In this document: piece by piece, positions 45,986 through 56,000 of the stretch
Layout: every line of letters starts with the position of its first letter
Position numbering within the stretch: the first letter of the stretch is position 1
Assembly (NCBI GenBank): GCA_002110485.1
Contig: MOWL01000089.1
Coordinates: forward strand, 1,054,001 to 1,118,000
Length of the DNA stretch: 64,000 nt
Source: Emergomyces orientalis
Taxonomy: Eukaryota; Ascomycota; Eurotiomycetes; Onygenales; Ajellomycetaceae
Direction: 5' to 3'
Made by a program: the position numbers and the translations under genes
The notes under the pieces: model-generated
Told to the model about the DNA's origin: nothing
The model's database searches: none
What the model saw: only the letters and a program-made list of their open reading frames with translations

Positions 45986-47401
45986 ATGGATCTCGACGCC
46001 GAAGAGAACCCTCCCCCTTCGAAGCCTCCTCGCTATGAGGTGCCGGAAGGATATAACGCCCCCAAGATGACACAGGCCAATCAAGCACACATGTTTCTAC
46101 ATAGGGAACGCGTTACTGAGTGTAATGCCTATCTCAAGAGTGCGAGAGAATTGCATGCCCACATAATGGACAGCGTAGACCCGAAAGAAGTAAATCCGCG
46201 AAAAATCTTGAAGGAATTGAAGGATTACCTTGCTCCTATTACTCTCCAACGAGAAGTAGAGCTTACGAACCGATTTTTGAAACTATCGAAGCCTTCAGAA
46301 GTAAGGAAAAGAACGGCAGCTGATTGGCTACTAGAATGGGAGAACTGCCTCAATCTAGTCCTTCGATATAAGGTTGACAGGTTCACTAGTGAACGCGGCA
46401 ACCTATATAGATTCTTGAACGCTGCGCAGGCTATTCATCCAGAATTCACGGATTTCCGCCGCCAGGAGCTAGAGAACGCCCTAATCGCCGGCAAGGATCC
46501 AATCACGATCCGCGAGATGATCAATCTCTTTAGATCTCACTTCAGAACGCGAGCGGCAGACGATGGATCAAAGCCCACTAAACGGAGCGCCTCCGAGAAT
46601 GCCTCCAAGAATCCTTCCGAGATAGCCGCCACACCCGCCAAATCCTCAAACCAGTCATCGGTAAGCCGTCCCTGCGTATGCGGAGTACGTCACCGATTCA
46701 TTGAATGTTGGACATTGAACCCCGATAAACGCCCGGCTGGGTGGACCCCAAACCCCAAGACCGCGGCAAAGGTGAAGCGAGCGTTAAAGAACCCTCAAAC
46801 AAAAAGAGTAGTAGAGAATGTGTTAGCTAGGGCGAGCAGGGGCCGACGCCCCGTCGCAGCGGCAGCACTCGAAGCCTCAGAGAATGATTCAGAATCTGAT
46901 GAGTGCATTGCTCTCACAACAACGGCTTTTACAATGGACCATGGTGAAAGCTATCGATATCCACTACAAAATAGCTTTATATACAATAATGGGACTAATA
47001 AACATGTGTGCAATGATTTGAGCCGTTTTGAGAACTTCGAAAAGGTCAAGAAATCATTCTTATATGCAGGCGATACCAAGGTGGCTGTACAAGGCACAGG
47101 CAATGTATGGATCAACGTCAAATCACCTAAGGGGGTAAAACGCATACTCCTGCTTAAAGTGGCATACATTCCTAACTTCCCTACAAATATCGCTGCCTCC
47201 CCTTTCTTTAAAAAGAAGGGTCTAGGGATTGATGAACTGAACCACACTATAATCAACTGCGAACGGGTTGTTCAATTCAATCTAACCTATATCCATGAGA
47301 AATACGTTCTCGAGTATAACCCTCTTACTAAGGATAACCTGAATGTCAAAGACACTGCATTCGCAGTACGATCTGCACCGCCTGGCACACGCCGGTTCTG
47401 A
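45986..47401 (+). CDS. Copia-type Gag-protease polyprotein fragment
   Basis: An open frame of 471 codons starts MDLDAEENPPPSKPPRYEVP. It has a gag-like helical region (NAYLKSARELHAHIMDSVDP; LTNRFLKLSKPSEVRKRTA), a short Cys/His knuckle-like motif (CVCGVRHRFIECW) after a Ser/Lys-rich linker, then the region where copia proteases normally show a D-S/T-G-A site. Here it reads FIYNNGTNKHVCND, so the catalytic Asp is Asn and the protease should be inactive. The following YIPNFPTNIAASPFFKKKGL is a typical post-protease segment. The frame ends in a stop where the pre-integrase zinc region begins; LAHAGSEVFERLP continues in another frame. The long open frame is unusual for an otherwise decayed copy. 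Confidence 0.75.
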   Translation: MDLDAEENPPPSKPPRYEVPEGYNAPKMTQANQAHMFLHRERVTECNAYLKSARELHAHIMDSVDPKEVNPRKILKELKDYLAPITLQREVELTNRFLKLSKPSEVRKRTAADWLLEWENCLNLVLRYKVDRFTSERGNLYRFLNAAQAIHPEFTDFRRQELENALIAGKDPITIREMINLFRSHFRTRAADDGSKPTKRSASENASKNPSEIAATPAKSSNQSSVSRPCVCGVRHRFIECWTLNPDKRPAGWTPNPKTAAKVKRALKNPQTKRVVENVLARASRGRRPVAAAALEASENDSESDECIALTTTAFTMDHGESYRYPLQNSFIYNNGTNKHVCNDLSRFENFEKVKKSFLYAGDTKVAVQGTGNVWINVKSPKGVKRILLLKVAYIPNFPTNIAASPFFKKKGLGIDELNHTIINCERVVQFNLTYIHEKYVLEYNPLTKDNLNVKDTAFAVRSAPPGTRRF

Positions 47402-48245
47402 GGTTTTCGAACGCCTCCCTATAGAGAATCACTGGAATAAAGCTCACCAATGGGCTGAAAACGGCAGACTGTGAAGCCTGCGGGCTCGCTAAGATGCATA
47501 ACACTGTGTCCTGAAGACCGATGCCCATTCCAAATCCTGCATTTTGATATAATCCATGCTGAGGAATCCTATAACGGACTCAAATATATCACACATCTCT
47601 ACGATCCTTACACCCACCTTCATAGAATTGGATGCGTGAAGAAGGAATCCGAATCCTTCAAATTTATAAGGGATACTACCCTTATAATCCAGAAACAGAT
47701 GGGTATGGACGTTCTCAAACTACATACGGGTGGGGAAAAATCTTTCACGTTCGAGCAATGGGTTCGAGATGAAGGAATCCTCATAGAGCAGAACGGGCCA
47801 GCAGAACGCTCAGGGGTCATGATTATCAGAGCTGCGCGGACATTGCGGATAGCGGCTAGATTCCGATTCCCTCATAACCGCTGGCCCGAGATCACTGAGG
47901 CAGCGGCCTACCTACTAAATCGAACGCCTACACGGGCATTAAAATAGAAGTCCCCGAACCGAATCCTAATCGAATATATGCAAGATGCCGATCTTCTTAA
48001 AAGCTCGGAACTCTCACACCTACAGGCATACAGCTGCAAGGCCTATGTATTAAATAAGAAGATGTCAAGAATGTCGAAGCTAGCCACCCGAGCTAGGATT
48101 GGATTCTTCATTGCTACTCTTCAACTAATATTTTCCGAATCTGGCTCCCATGGTCAAATGAGATTATTGAATCTTGCAATGTTCTATTTGATGAAAATAC
48201 CTTCTTCGACCCCCTAAATCTGCCTGATGAGGATGTACTAATCTC
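47402..48245 (+). pseudogene. Broken copia integrase region
   Basis: Several frames together resemble a copia integrase: LAHAGSEVFERLP and CEACGLAK-like residues (pre-integrase), FQILHFDIIHAEESYNGLKY with the first Asp, LKLHTGGEKSFTFEQWVRDE where the second Asp of the usual TDGE is Gly, and EQNGPAERSGVMIIRAARTL with the Glu. EITEAAAYLLNRTPTRALK and HLQAYSCKAYVL follow, then NEIIESCNVLFDE in a shifted frame. At least three frame changes and two stops separate these pieces, and some residues before EQNG are deleted. It is a clear pseudogene. Confidence 0.8.
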
Positions 48246-49423
48246 TTATACCTGTTACTAATGGAATTCAGATCAGGATAGCTAAATGAACCGGATGTGG
48301 AAGAGGCTGAAGAAATCGAGATTCCACTAGTCCATTTATTTGTTCATGTCTCAGTTGCTTTCGGTTTCTGCACTTTCAAGTGGTCATTAGCATAAGCATT
48401 TCACTCGGAAAAGTAGCCTGGTACTTCAACCCAACCTACCTATATCAGCCTTCAGGTTGTTCTGCTAACTGACACATGTCTGTCTGTTGTTTGGTGACAA
48501 TTAGGTGGTTAGTTACTAGATAGTTAATATGTACAGTACCTAGCTATAAATAATTCAACCGGTGAGGTGTCGTTGCCCAATCTACTCCGTACTGAAAGGC
48601 ATATATATTATGTCTCAAGTCATATCATATTCACTTACATGTATTCGGGCTAAGCAGGCAGCTAATTTAACACCTGCACATGCACATGTACAGCAAGTAG
48701 TCTCTTCTTAATATCATCTCTGTTTATCTTTCATGATTCCTTGTGATTTGCGATTTTCCTTTTTCATCCAGGGTATCATGTTCTTGTTGCAAAAAGCAGA
48801 AAGAAAAGAAGAAAAAACAACCCCAAGATATAACGTCATCCCTGGTAATAATAGGGCTCGGATCCATGTCGAGAGTAACAAGAAGAATAGCAAAAAAGAT
48901 CGAAAGCCTAGAAAGCTTAGGAAGCCTAACCCTGTCTTCTGCTGCTAACCTTTCATAATTTTTAGGTCTAGATATCCATCGGCTAGGGCCAATATGTGGC
49001 TGTCTGTTTTGCACGGAGGAAGGTAGTCGTAGGTGCTTCAGGGAGTTACATTATGAACTCACCATCTACATATAACCAACCAGCCAGCCAGCTAAGGGCA
49101 TGGATTTTGTATTCCGTTTGTCGAAGTAGACATTCGTTGTATATGTGGAAAGAGTTCGGGGGTGTCTACTACCAATAAAACCAAAAGAAAAAAGCAGAAG
49201 AAAAAGAAAACCCTTTTAGTCTCTAGAATGAGTGTTCCGCCCTGGGGGGGGGGGGGGGGAACTGGGGAGAAATATTGTATAACCCTTCCCAAATGTAAGT
49301 AAGGGTTGACGGTTTTATCAACATGATATCAAAATCAAATCCATAAAAAAAAAATTGAGGGAGAAGAAAAAAGCTCAACATTTTTCGTCTCCCTGAGTTG
49401 TGTGATGGCCGACCCTCACATGC
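48246..49423. other. Gene-free region
   Basis: Contains GTACAGTAC at 48531-48539, TACTCCGTA at 48583-48591 and a G16 run at 49244-49259. No frame looks like protein. Confidence 0.5.
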
Positions 49424-50812
49424 TTAATCAGAATCAGAAGGTGATCTCTGCCATCTGTAATCCCACTCTTGGGGGTTCCGCCAATACCTCTCTCGACGGT
49501 TGAGAAGGTGTCTTAGCATCGGTTTCGGACCGATATTAACCAGCTTCAAACTCGGCATTTTCCAAGAAGGAGAAGGAATTGAATAAGGAGAAGAAGAAGC
49601 AGAAGTGGTAGCTGTCTGCCCCATCTCAAGACGAATGGCACTTTCCCTCTCCCTCCTCAACTTCGCCTCATACCATTTAAGAGTCTCGTCGAGGAACCCA
49701 GAAAAATCCCCATTATGAGCATTTCTGTAGTCGAAAAGATACTGTTCATCTTCCCCGACACAACATAAACAACCTATCCAGGACGGATTCGTATCAGCTA
49801 AATCTGCTTCATCGCACTCTACCCACCCCCAGGGATCCCCTGCTTTCTCCTCCTCCACCACCACCTCTTCTTCCTTCCCCTCCCTCCTCAGATCCCCATA
49901 AAGCTCCTTACCCCAAGCCCACTCCAAACTCCTTTGTACCAAAAAAAGCTCCTCAACCCCCGAAAACAACCTCAGCGCGTGACACCTTTCAACCGCCCCA
50001 CTTTTATGATTCCCCTTAGCCCCATACATCAATGCAAGCCGTCTCACCTTCCTCAAATCCACCGCATCCATATTCCACCGCCTCCCATTCAGCGTCTGCT
50101 GCCCAAACTCATCCCACCACACCTGCATATACAACACATCATCCCGGAAACTGAACCACGTCCGCGGGCCGGCCGTGCGGGTGCGGAACGCAAGCTCGTA
50201 GCCATATGCCATCAGCACCTGCCGCGATTCGACACAGGTGTGTAGTAACGGTGGGATGGGCGCGGTGCTATACAAGGAGCTCTCGCGCATGAAATTCCAG
50301 GCTATCACGGGTCGGTCGGCGAGCCAGGGTGCGGGGATCTCAGGGACTTCTGCCGTTGGTGTCCATGGTTGGTAGGGGGGTTTGCTGCTGGAGAAGCCAT
50401 ATGAGTCTAAGGTTGTCTGGAGGTGGAGGGGCGGCGTGGGTGGGCGGGGGTGCAAGCCGGCGACAGCAGCGGGGCTAGCGAAACGGGCGGCGAAGATGCT
50501 GATGGGCGATGGAGGCGGCGGGGGTGCCGGGTTTTTTCTGACGTCGAAATTCCAGCGCTCGCGGGGTGGCTTGTTGACGTGTATGTGATTGCGCCAGTGA
50601 TGGGCGAAATAAGCTAGGGATGGGTGTAGCTTGAGGTTCCCTGGTATTTTGTCTTTGAAGGAGGCGAACCACTCGTCGTAGGTCGTTCTGTCTCGCGGGG
50701 GATCTTTGTTGAGCTTGACAAGGCGGGGCGGGGTTGCTAGGAGATATATGATGCGGCGAATTTCGGGGGGGAAACGGGGAAACGGGTGGAAAGTTTCGGG
50801 AGATGAGGGCAT
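49424..50812 (-). CDS. 2EXR-domain protein
   Basis: The 2EXR domain is common in filamentous ascomycetes and has no proven function. A single exon encodes 462 residues. The domain opens the protein: FHPFPRFPPEIRRIIYLLAT with the two conserved E-x-R type patterns (PPEIRRIIY and, later, LLHTCVESRQVLMAYGYEL). A Pro-rich linker lies between them. The remainder includes RTWFSFRDDVLYMQVWWDEF and DLRKVRRLALMYGA, typical of the family, an acidic KEEEVVVEEEKAG patch and a charged C-terminus ending RWQRSPSDSD. No signal peptide or membrane helix is present. No neighbour gives a clue to its role. Confidence 0.85.
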   Translation of the reverse strand: MPSSPETFHPFPRFPPEIRRIIYLLATPPRLVKLNKDPPRDRTTYDEWFASFKDKIPGNLKLHPSLAYFAHHWRNHIHVNKPPRERWNFDVRKNPAPPPPPSPISIFAARFASPAAVAGLHPRPPTPPLHLQTTLDSYGFSSSKPPYQPWTPTAEVPEIPAPWLADRPVIAWNFMRESSLYSTAPIPPLLHTCVESRQVLMAYGYELAFRTRTAGPRTWFSFRDDVLYMQVWWDEFGQQTLNGRRWNMDAVDLRKVRRLALMYGAKGNHKSGAVERCHALRLFSGVEELFLVQRSLEWAWGKELYGDLRREGKEEEVVVEEEKAGDPWGWVECDEADLADTNPSWIGCLCCVGEDEQYLFDYRNAHNGDFSGFLDETLKWYEAKLRRERESAIRLEMGQTATTSASSSPYSIPSPSWKMPSLKLVNIGPKPMLRHLLNRRERYWRNPQEWDYRWQRSPSDSD

Positions 50813-51242
50813 GGCATTTGGATATTCTAAATAGATATTCTAGATAAATATATATTATATATATACATATATATATATATTTAAATCGCCCACCTAAAGA
50901 GCGGCAGAGTGTGTTTTCCCAAAACTTCTGTAGGGATTCTATAATTCACTGTCATTGTCGATGTTACGCTGGTTTGGGGTAGTAGTTATAGTATAGTATC
51001 CTTCCTCTAGATTGGGTGTAACTAACTACACTTGAATGTGGTGCCCAAAAAAAAGTTGAACATGACTCACTCCAATTTCAGCTGGGATAACTCTGGTGTG
51101 GCTCTGTACGTTGCATGAAAGATGGAAAAGGCTTTTGCAATTTCCCGGACAAAGCCAATGTGATAATCAGTCGCTGAAGATGGCTGAAAAAAAGACCATT
51201 TGTAGCTCATAGGATAGGAGCTGACTATTGTTTGCTGTTTAG
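50813..51242. other. Upstream region of the 2EXR gene
   Basis: AT-rich sequence with a (TA)n tract near 50850-50880. No gene is supported. Confidence 0.5.
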
Positions 51243-52009
51243 TTACCCTTCCCTTTCGTAATCCATCTCTAGTCGCCGTATACTCTCATCTCCATACTTC
51301 AGTATTGTCACTGCAGCTTTCCACGGTCCTCCTGGCCTGCAGGCTGAGCAGATCACATGGTTCTCTTCGTGGGCGAGTTGTCTCGGTCTGGTGTCCATTA
51401 TGTCTTGGTTAACGCACCTAAATATAACGATTGGGATCCAACTTGCCTCTACTCCGTAGAAGCGCAATATATCCGAAAATAGCGCCCTAGCATCCGCGAG
51501 GATAACTGCATAGTCAAAACCATCTATCTAATTTATGGTTATGCCGTCTCACCGTATCTGTATATTCTTCGAGCCTCTTCCGGATGTAGCCCCATCTCTT
51601 CTTGACCGATAAGTTTGTACTGTACATCTGTTGAAAAGGAATCGTCAGCGGGCTCTCTGCAAGAGCGATTAGAATCGACATGAGTCCAATCTGGTACAGC
51701 TTTTGAGGGCTGAAGGTTGAGCGGCTTTCTAGAGACAGTGATATGGATAATAACTATAACTCCATTTCTTCACAATATACATACCTTGACGGCTGACTGT
51801 GGTGACGGCCTGTCCCACATCTACATACATAAATCAACAAGATCATCAGTGGCTCTAGTCGTGCAATTGCATTCCAGGGCGACACCCTCAGGAAGCTGGA
51901 GCCCTGTTTGGTTTATCCGCACAGGGGCGGACAATATAAACCCGATTGGAGAGGCCTTTGCCCCAAAATGTATAACTTGATCTAGTTTTAGAGCAGTTCT
52001 ATCGTCCAT
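51243..52009 (-). CDS. Unrecognised protein, three-exon model
   Basis: Exons 51825-52009, 51553-51728 and 51243-51505 join in frame to 207 residues starting MDDRTALKLDQVIHFGAKAS. The last exon is the most protein-like: ADARALFSDILRFYGVEASW, IPIVIFRCVNQDIMDTRPRQ and VICSACRPGGPWKAAVTILK, ending RRLEMDYEREG. The first exon ends near TTRATDDLVDLC and holds a hydrophobic SPIGFILSAPVRI segment. I do not recognise a family. The first intron would use a poor GTAGAT donor, and exon 2 is open in a second frame too, so the model is provisional. A GTACTGTAC motif falls inside exon 2; all other copies in the window are intergenic. It could be a gene remnant. Confidence 0.4.
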
Positions 52010-53070
52010 TTATTTGCATTTATTTATTATGATCGTAAATTGAGGATCCTGAATATTGGGATGTTTCTGGAGATGCATGCTGGAATGGGCTCTTTCAGTC
52101 CCAAATCGCGCCTGAAGCTGCGCCTGAACTATAGTTAAGAGAGGAACTGGATGGAGGTGGATTGTCGACGGGGCGACATCGCAGCCAAAAGTAGTTTTGA
52201 TTGTTCCATTCTTTTTTTTTCCATTCCCTTTTAATGTATCGTATGTACTGTACAACACACCATACCCAAGGCAATGCAAGCTCTCTGCACAGAGACAGCT
52301 ACAATATCAAGCATACCAGGAGGACACCAAGGCGTGATTTTAAAGCGTGGATCACAATGCAAGAGACCAAGAGGGAGGCTTACAAAACGTGAGCTGCCGT
52401 CATTCCAGTCGCCAGTGTTATCAGGAGAATCCTGTGGTTGAACATGATTTATTTATTATTGCAGTTTTATTCAGAATATATGTAACAGCCATGAAGAACC
52501 CAAGTGTATCTTATAGGAGAAAAATCTCTCAGAAGAAAGGTTTGTCTTTGGTCTGCGTGCCCCGTCTACTTGCGTTCCAATTGTACTGTACTAAGTAATA
52601 AATAAATGGTTTGAAGTTTGCCCCTTATTGAAATAACAAGTATTACTACTTAATAGCTCACTAAATCGCCCACCTCTACGGAGTATACCACGATGAAACT
52701 TCTGCACCCGTATCGCGTACTTTCGTGGGACATTATAGCTCAAATAATATAAAAATTGCAAGTCTGCTCAATTTCTAGGATGTTAAACCAAGCTCATTTT
52801 TGACAAATATCTCAGCTTTCTTCCACCACAAAACATGTAGTGGGTGGTTACTTGGTCAACCCTAATGCCCTAAACGGACCAAAATTTTTTTAAAAAAAAC
52901 ACGCCAGGCGCGCCATCGCTTTATTTCTCCCGTGCACCATCAACCACTCTCCGCTGCATGCATCCACATCCACAACAATGCGTATCTGGCCTTCAGGAGC
53001 CCGCCATGTCGACTGGGAACCGCCGTTGACGAGCTTGGCAGGATAGACTGCGGTCCCATTTACTTCCACA
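52010..53070. promoter_or_regulatory. Upstream region and leader of the histone deacetylase gene
   Basis: Contains GTACTGTAC at 52245-52253 and 52583-52591, TACGGAGTA at 52677-52685, and two overlapping upstream ORFs close to the start codon. No other gene is visible. Confidence 0.5.
52958..53046 (+). promoter_or_regulatory. Two overlapping upstream ORFs before hosB
   Basis: ATG at 52958 opens a 23-codon frame ending at 53029, and ATG at 52978 opens a 22-codon frame (MRIWPSGARHVDWEPPLTSL and on) ending at 53046, 24 nt before the main ATG. If the transcript includes this leader, they would be expected to reduce initiation at the main start. Confidence 0.45.
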
Positions 53071-56000
53071 ATGGACCTGTCCCAACAAGAACAGCCCAGC
53101 TCTGCTGGTAAATTTCAGCGGAGGATGTCAAACAAACCCCCTGACGAGTTGACGAACTCTTTCAACCGCCTCTCTCTTGCGACAGGTTCTGTTACAGGTG
53201 GACCATTCTCATCACCATCTCCTTCACCATATCAGTCCCCATCCCGGTCATTTGACAGGGCCAACTCGCATTCTCGCCATGATTCCCCTTCTAGAGCTTT
53301 CGCCAACTACCCATCCGCTCCCCGAAGAACCCCCAGCTCCAGCTCTCTAAGGGATGAGAGAAGAGTGTCCGCTCCTTCGCTACAAAAAAGATCATCGGTC
53401 AGCTCCCTACGGTCTGTTCAGAATTATAGCGGTAGTGGTGTTGCTCCGCCGCGCCCTAGCCTTTCAAGACGCGCTTCTTCGAATTTCCTTTCCACCACAT
53501 CTTCGAGCATGCGCCCCAAATCTCCCTTACCAGATTCACCTGTCCAGCCTGTCTCACCAACAGCCTCCTCCATCGCCAGAGAGCATTTCAAGAAGGAGTT
53601 GGCTCTACACCAGTCCGCAGATCTACAGTCCAAAACTCTTGTTATTGTACAGGATGCCTGCTACGGACACAGGTTCTCCCGCCCAAGAACCTCCAAAGCT
53701 GGCCTGGAACAGATTGTAGAACGCCCAGAGCGCCTCCTTGCGAGCGTACTGGGCGTATCGACCGCTTATATTCGCATGGGGAGACGACATGACGACGGCC
53801 AGTTTGCCCCACACCCAGACATCGACTTTCGGTCGTTACCGATCCCGCCGTTTCAAATACGCAAGACGGCACGCACCATGCCACTTAATTCACCTGCCGT
53901 TACCCATGTTCATGGAATAAAATGGATGGACGAACTACGGGTTATGTGTGAAGCTGCAGAGTCCCGACTCGCTTTGAATGGAAAGGAGCTTGTCCGCCCC
54001 AGCAGCTCGGGAAAGGAAAGTAATTTAGGAAACCCACCCAAGCTCCACGAGGGTGACCTGTATTTGTGTCCGGAATCCCTAAATGCGTTTGAGGGTGCGT
54101 TGGGAGGGGTTTGCGAAGCTGTGGATGCTGTGTTCGGGCCCGCTTCTACCACCAGAGCGTTTGTGAGCATTCGACCCCCTGGTCACCATTGCTCGGCAGA
54201 CTACCCGTCCGGATTCTGCTGGCTTAACAACGTTCACGTTGGTATTACACATGCTGCAATGTCTCATGGCCTCACACATGCTGCTATCATCGATTTCGAT
54301 TTACACCATGGAGATGGATCTCAGGAGATTGCTTGGGAGCAAAATCGAAAGGCAAAAGCCGCCTCTAAGAATGCTCCTCCTCACAAGAAGACGTCAATCG
54401 GTTACTTCAGTCTGCACGACATCAACTCGTATCCATGTGAGGCCGGCGATGTAAACAAGGTTCGTAATGCTAGCGTTTGCATTGATAATGCTCATGGCCA
54501 ATCAATCTGGAACGTACATCTGGAACCCTGGAAAACCTCAGCTGGCTTTTGGGAACTTTATAATACGAAGTACTCTATTCTTCTTGAGAAGGCTCGAAAT
54601 TTTCTACGGGCACATACACAAAGATTGTTAAGTTCCCAAAACCCATCACTCCCCAAAGCAGCGATTTTTATATCTGCCGGTTTTGATGCTAGTGAGTGGG
54701 AAGGTGTTGGCATGCAAAGACACAAGGTCAATGTACCCACGGACTTCTACGCAAAGTTTACAACAGACATTGTACGAATGGCTGAAGAGGAAGACTTGGG
54801 CGTTGATGGTAGGGTGATAAGCGTTTTGGAAGGAGGTTACTCCGACAGGGCGCTCATAAGCGGCGTACTTAGTCACCTGTCAGGACTTGCGGACAGCCAG
54901 AGAAATACTTCTGAAAATGGCGATAACCGCCTCGCCACCGAGATGCTGAGTCGTCTTGGTTTAAACGACCGTCCTGAGACAGTCTTAGAAGAGGATTCAA
55001 CATTTGATACTGAATGGTGGAAACTTCCATTGCTGGAAGAACTAGAACTTCTTGCGAATCCACCGCCTCCAACCCCAGCTCGCAAGTCTCGTGAAAAGGG
55101 ACCCCCCACATATTGCTCTCCCACGCAGGCCTCAGTCGCTAAGATTGTCCTGCCTTCCCGTGACCGGAAATCAATTTCTTCACAGTTAAATGCAGGTGAT
55201 GGAGCATATCTCCGTCCCCCACTCCCAGTCATTGACTGGGCAACTGCAGCATACGAAATGTCGAAAGTTCTTATTCCTACAGACCGTCAGACTGTTAGTT
55301 ACCAACACGCGGAATTGAAAATTGAAAATACTCGGACTCGACGTCACCGCCATTCTACCTCAAATGTTTCCGAGGTACATGCGGTTGATGATCGGAGACC
55401 AATGCAGCTGAGGGAGAGAAAACCTAAATCCCCATCACCAGAACTACAAACGCCTAAACGGCCTTCGAGAGCTTCTCGACGAACCACTATCGCCTCAGTG
55501 AGCGACCTACCTGGTACCTCTATCATCGGATCGCCCGGAAGTGGCAACCAAAATTCCAAAACTGTTGATTCACAGAATTCCCGACGACTCAGTATAGCCT
55601 CAACTGTGGCGTCGACTGTCGGTGCGACCCATAGAAAGGGTAGCGTGGAGGGAACTTCGCCGCCGTCCTCAAATGGGAGCAGCGGTCGCATATTGAATTC
55701 ACAGCCGGGAACCTCGAACGGTGAGGCTGCAGACCCACTAGCAGTCAAAAAGTCACGAGTTGCAAATGTCCGGACCAGCCCGAGAAAGGTAGTGGCAGCC
55801 CCACAAGCACGATCTATCGGCGGTGCCCCCATTCCTCCCGCTCGCTCATCGTCCATAAACACGGATACATCAGAACGTGACCTCACCAATCTCTCCGCGG
55901 GTATCAAAAAGCTAAACATCAAGCTAAAAGTCCCCAGCCCAGAAGAGCATGCAGCAAGAGAAGAGGAGCGCAGGAAAGTTACTACGAGCAGGTCCACCTC

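Larger units (their letters stand above)
45986..48245 (+). mobile_element. 3'-truncated Ty1/copia retrotransposon
   Basis: The order gag, protease-like, pre-integrase and integrase is that of Ty1/copia. The gag-protease frame is open, while the integrase part is broken by frameshifts and stops. Sequence similarity ends shortly after the conserved segment that follows integrase, near 48245. No reverse transcriptase or RNase H was found, and no pair of LTRs could be matched, so the copy is dead. Confidence 0.8.

Noticed and set aside
45560..48400. Paired LTRs around the copia element
   Set aside because: I compared the flanks by eye and found no matching direct repeat, so LTRs are not reported.
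55344..55997. 217-codon minus-strand frame inside hosB
   Set aside because: It is the reverse shadow of the Ser/Pro-rich C-terminal part of the deacetylase.
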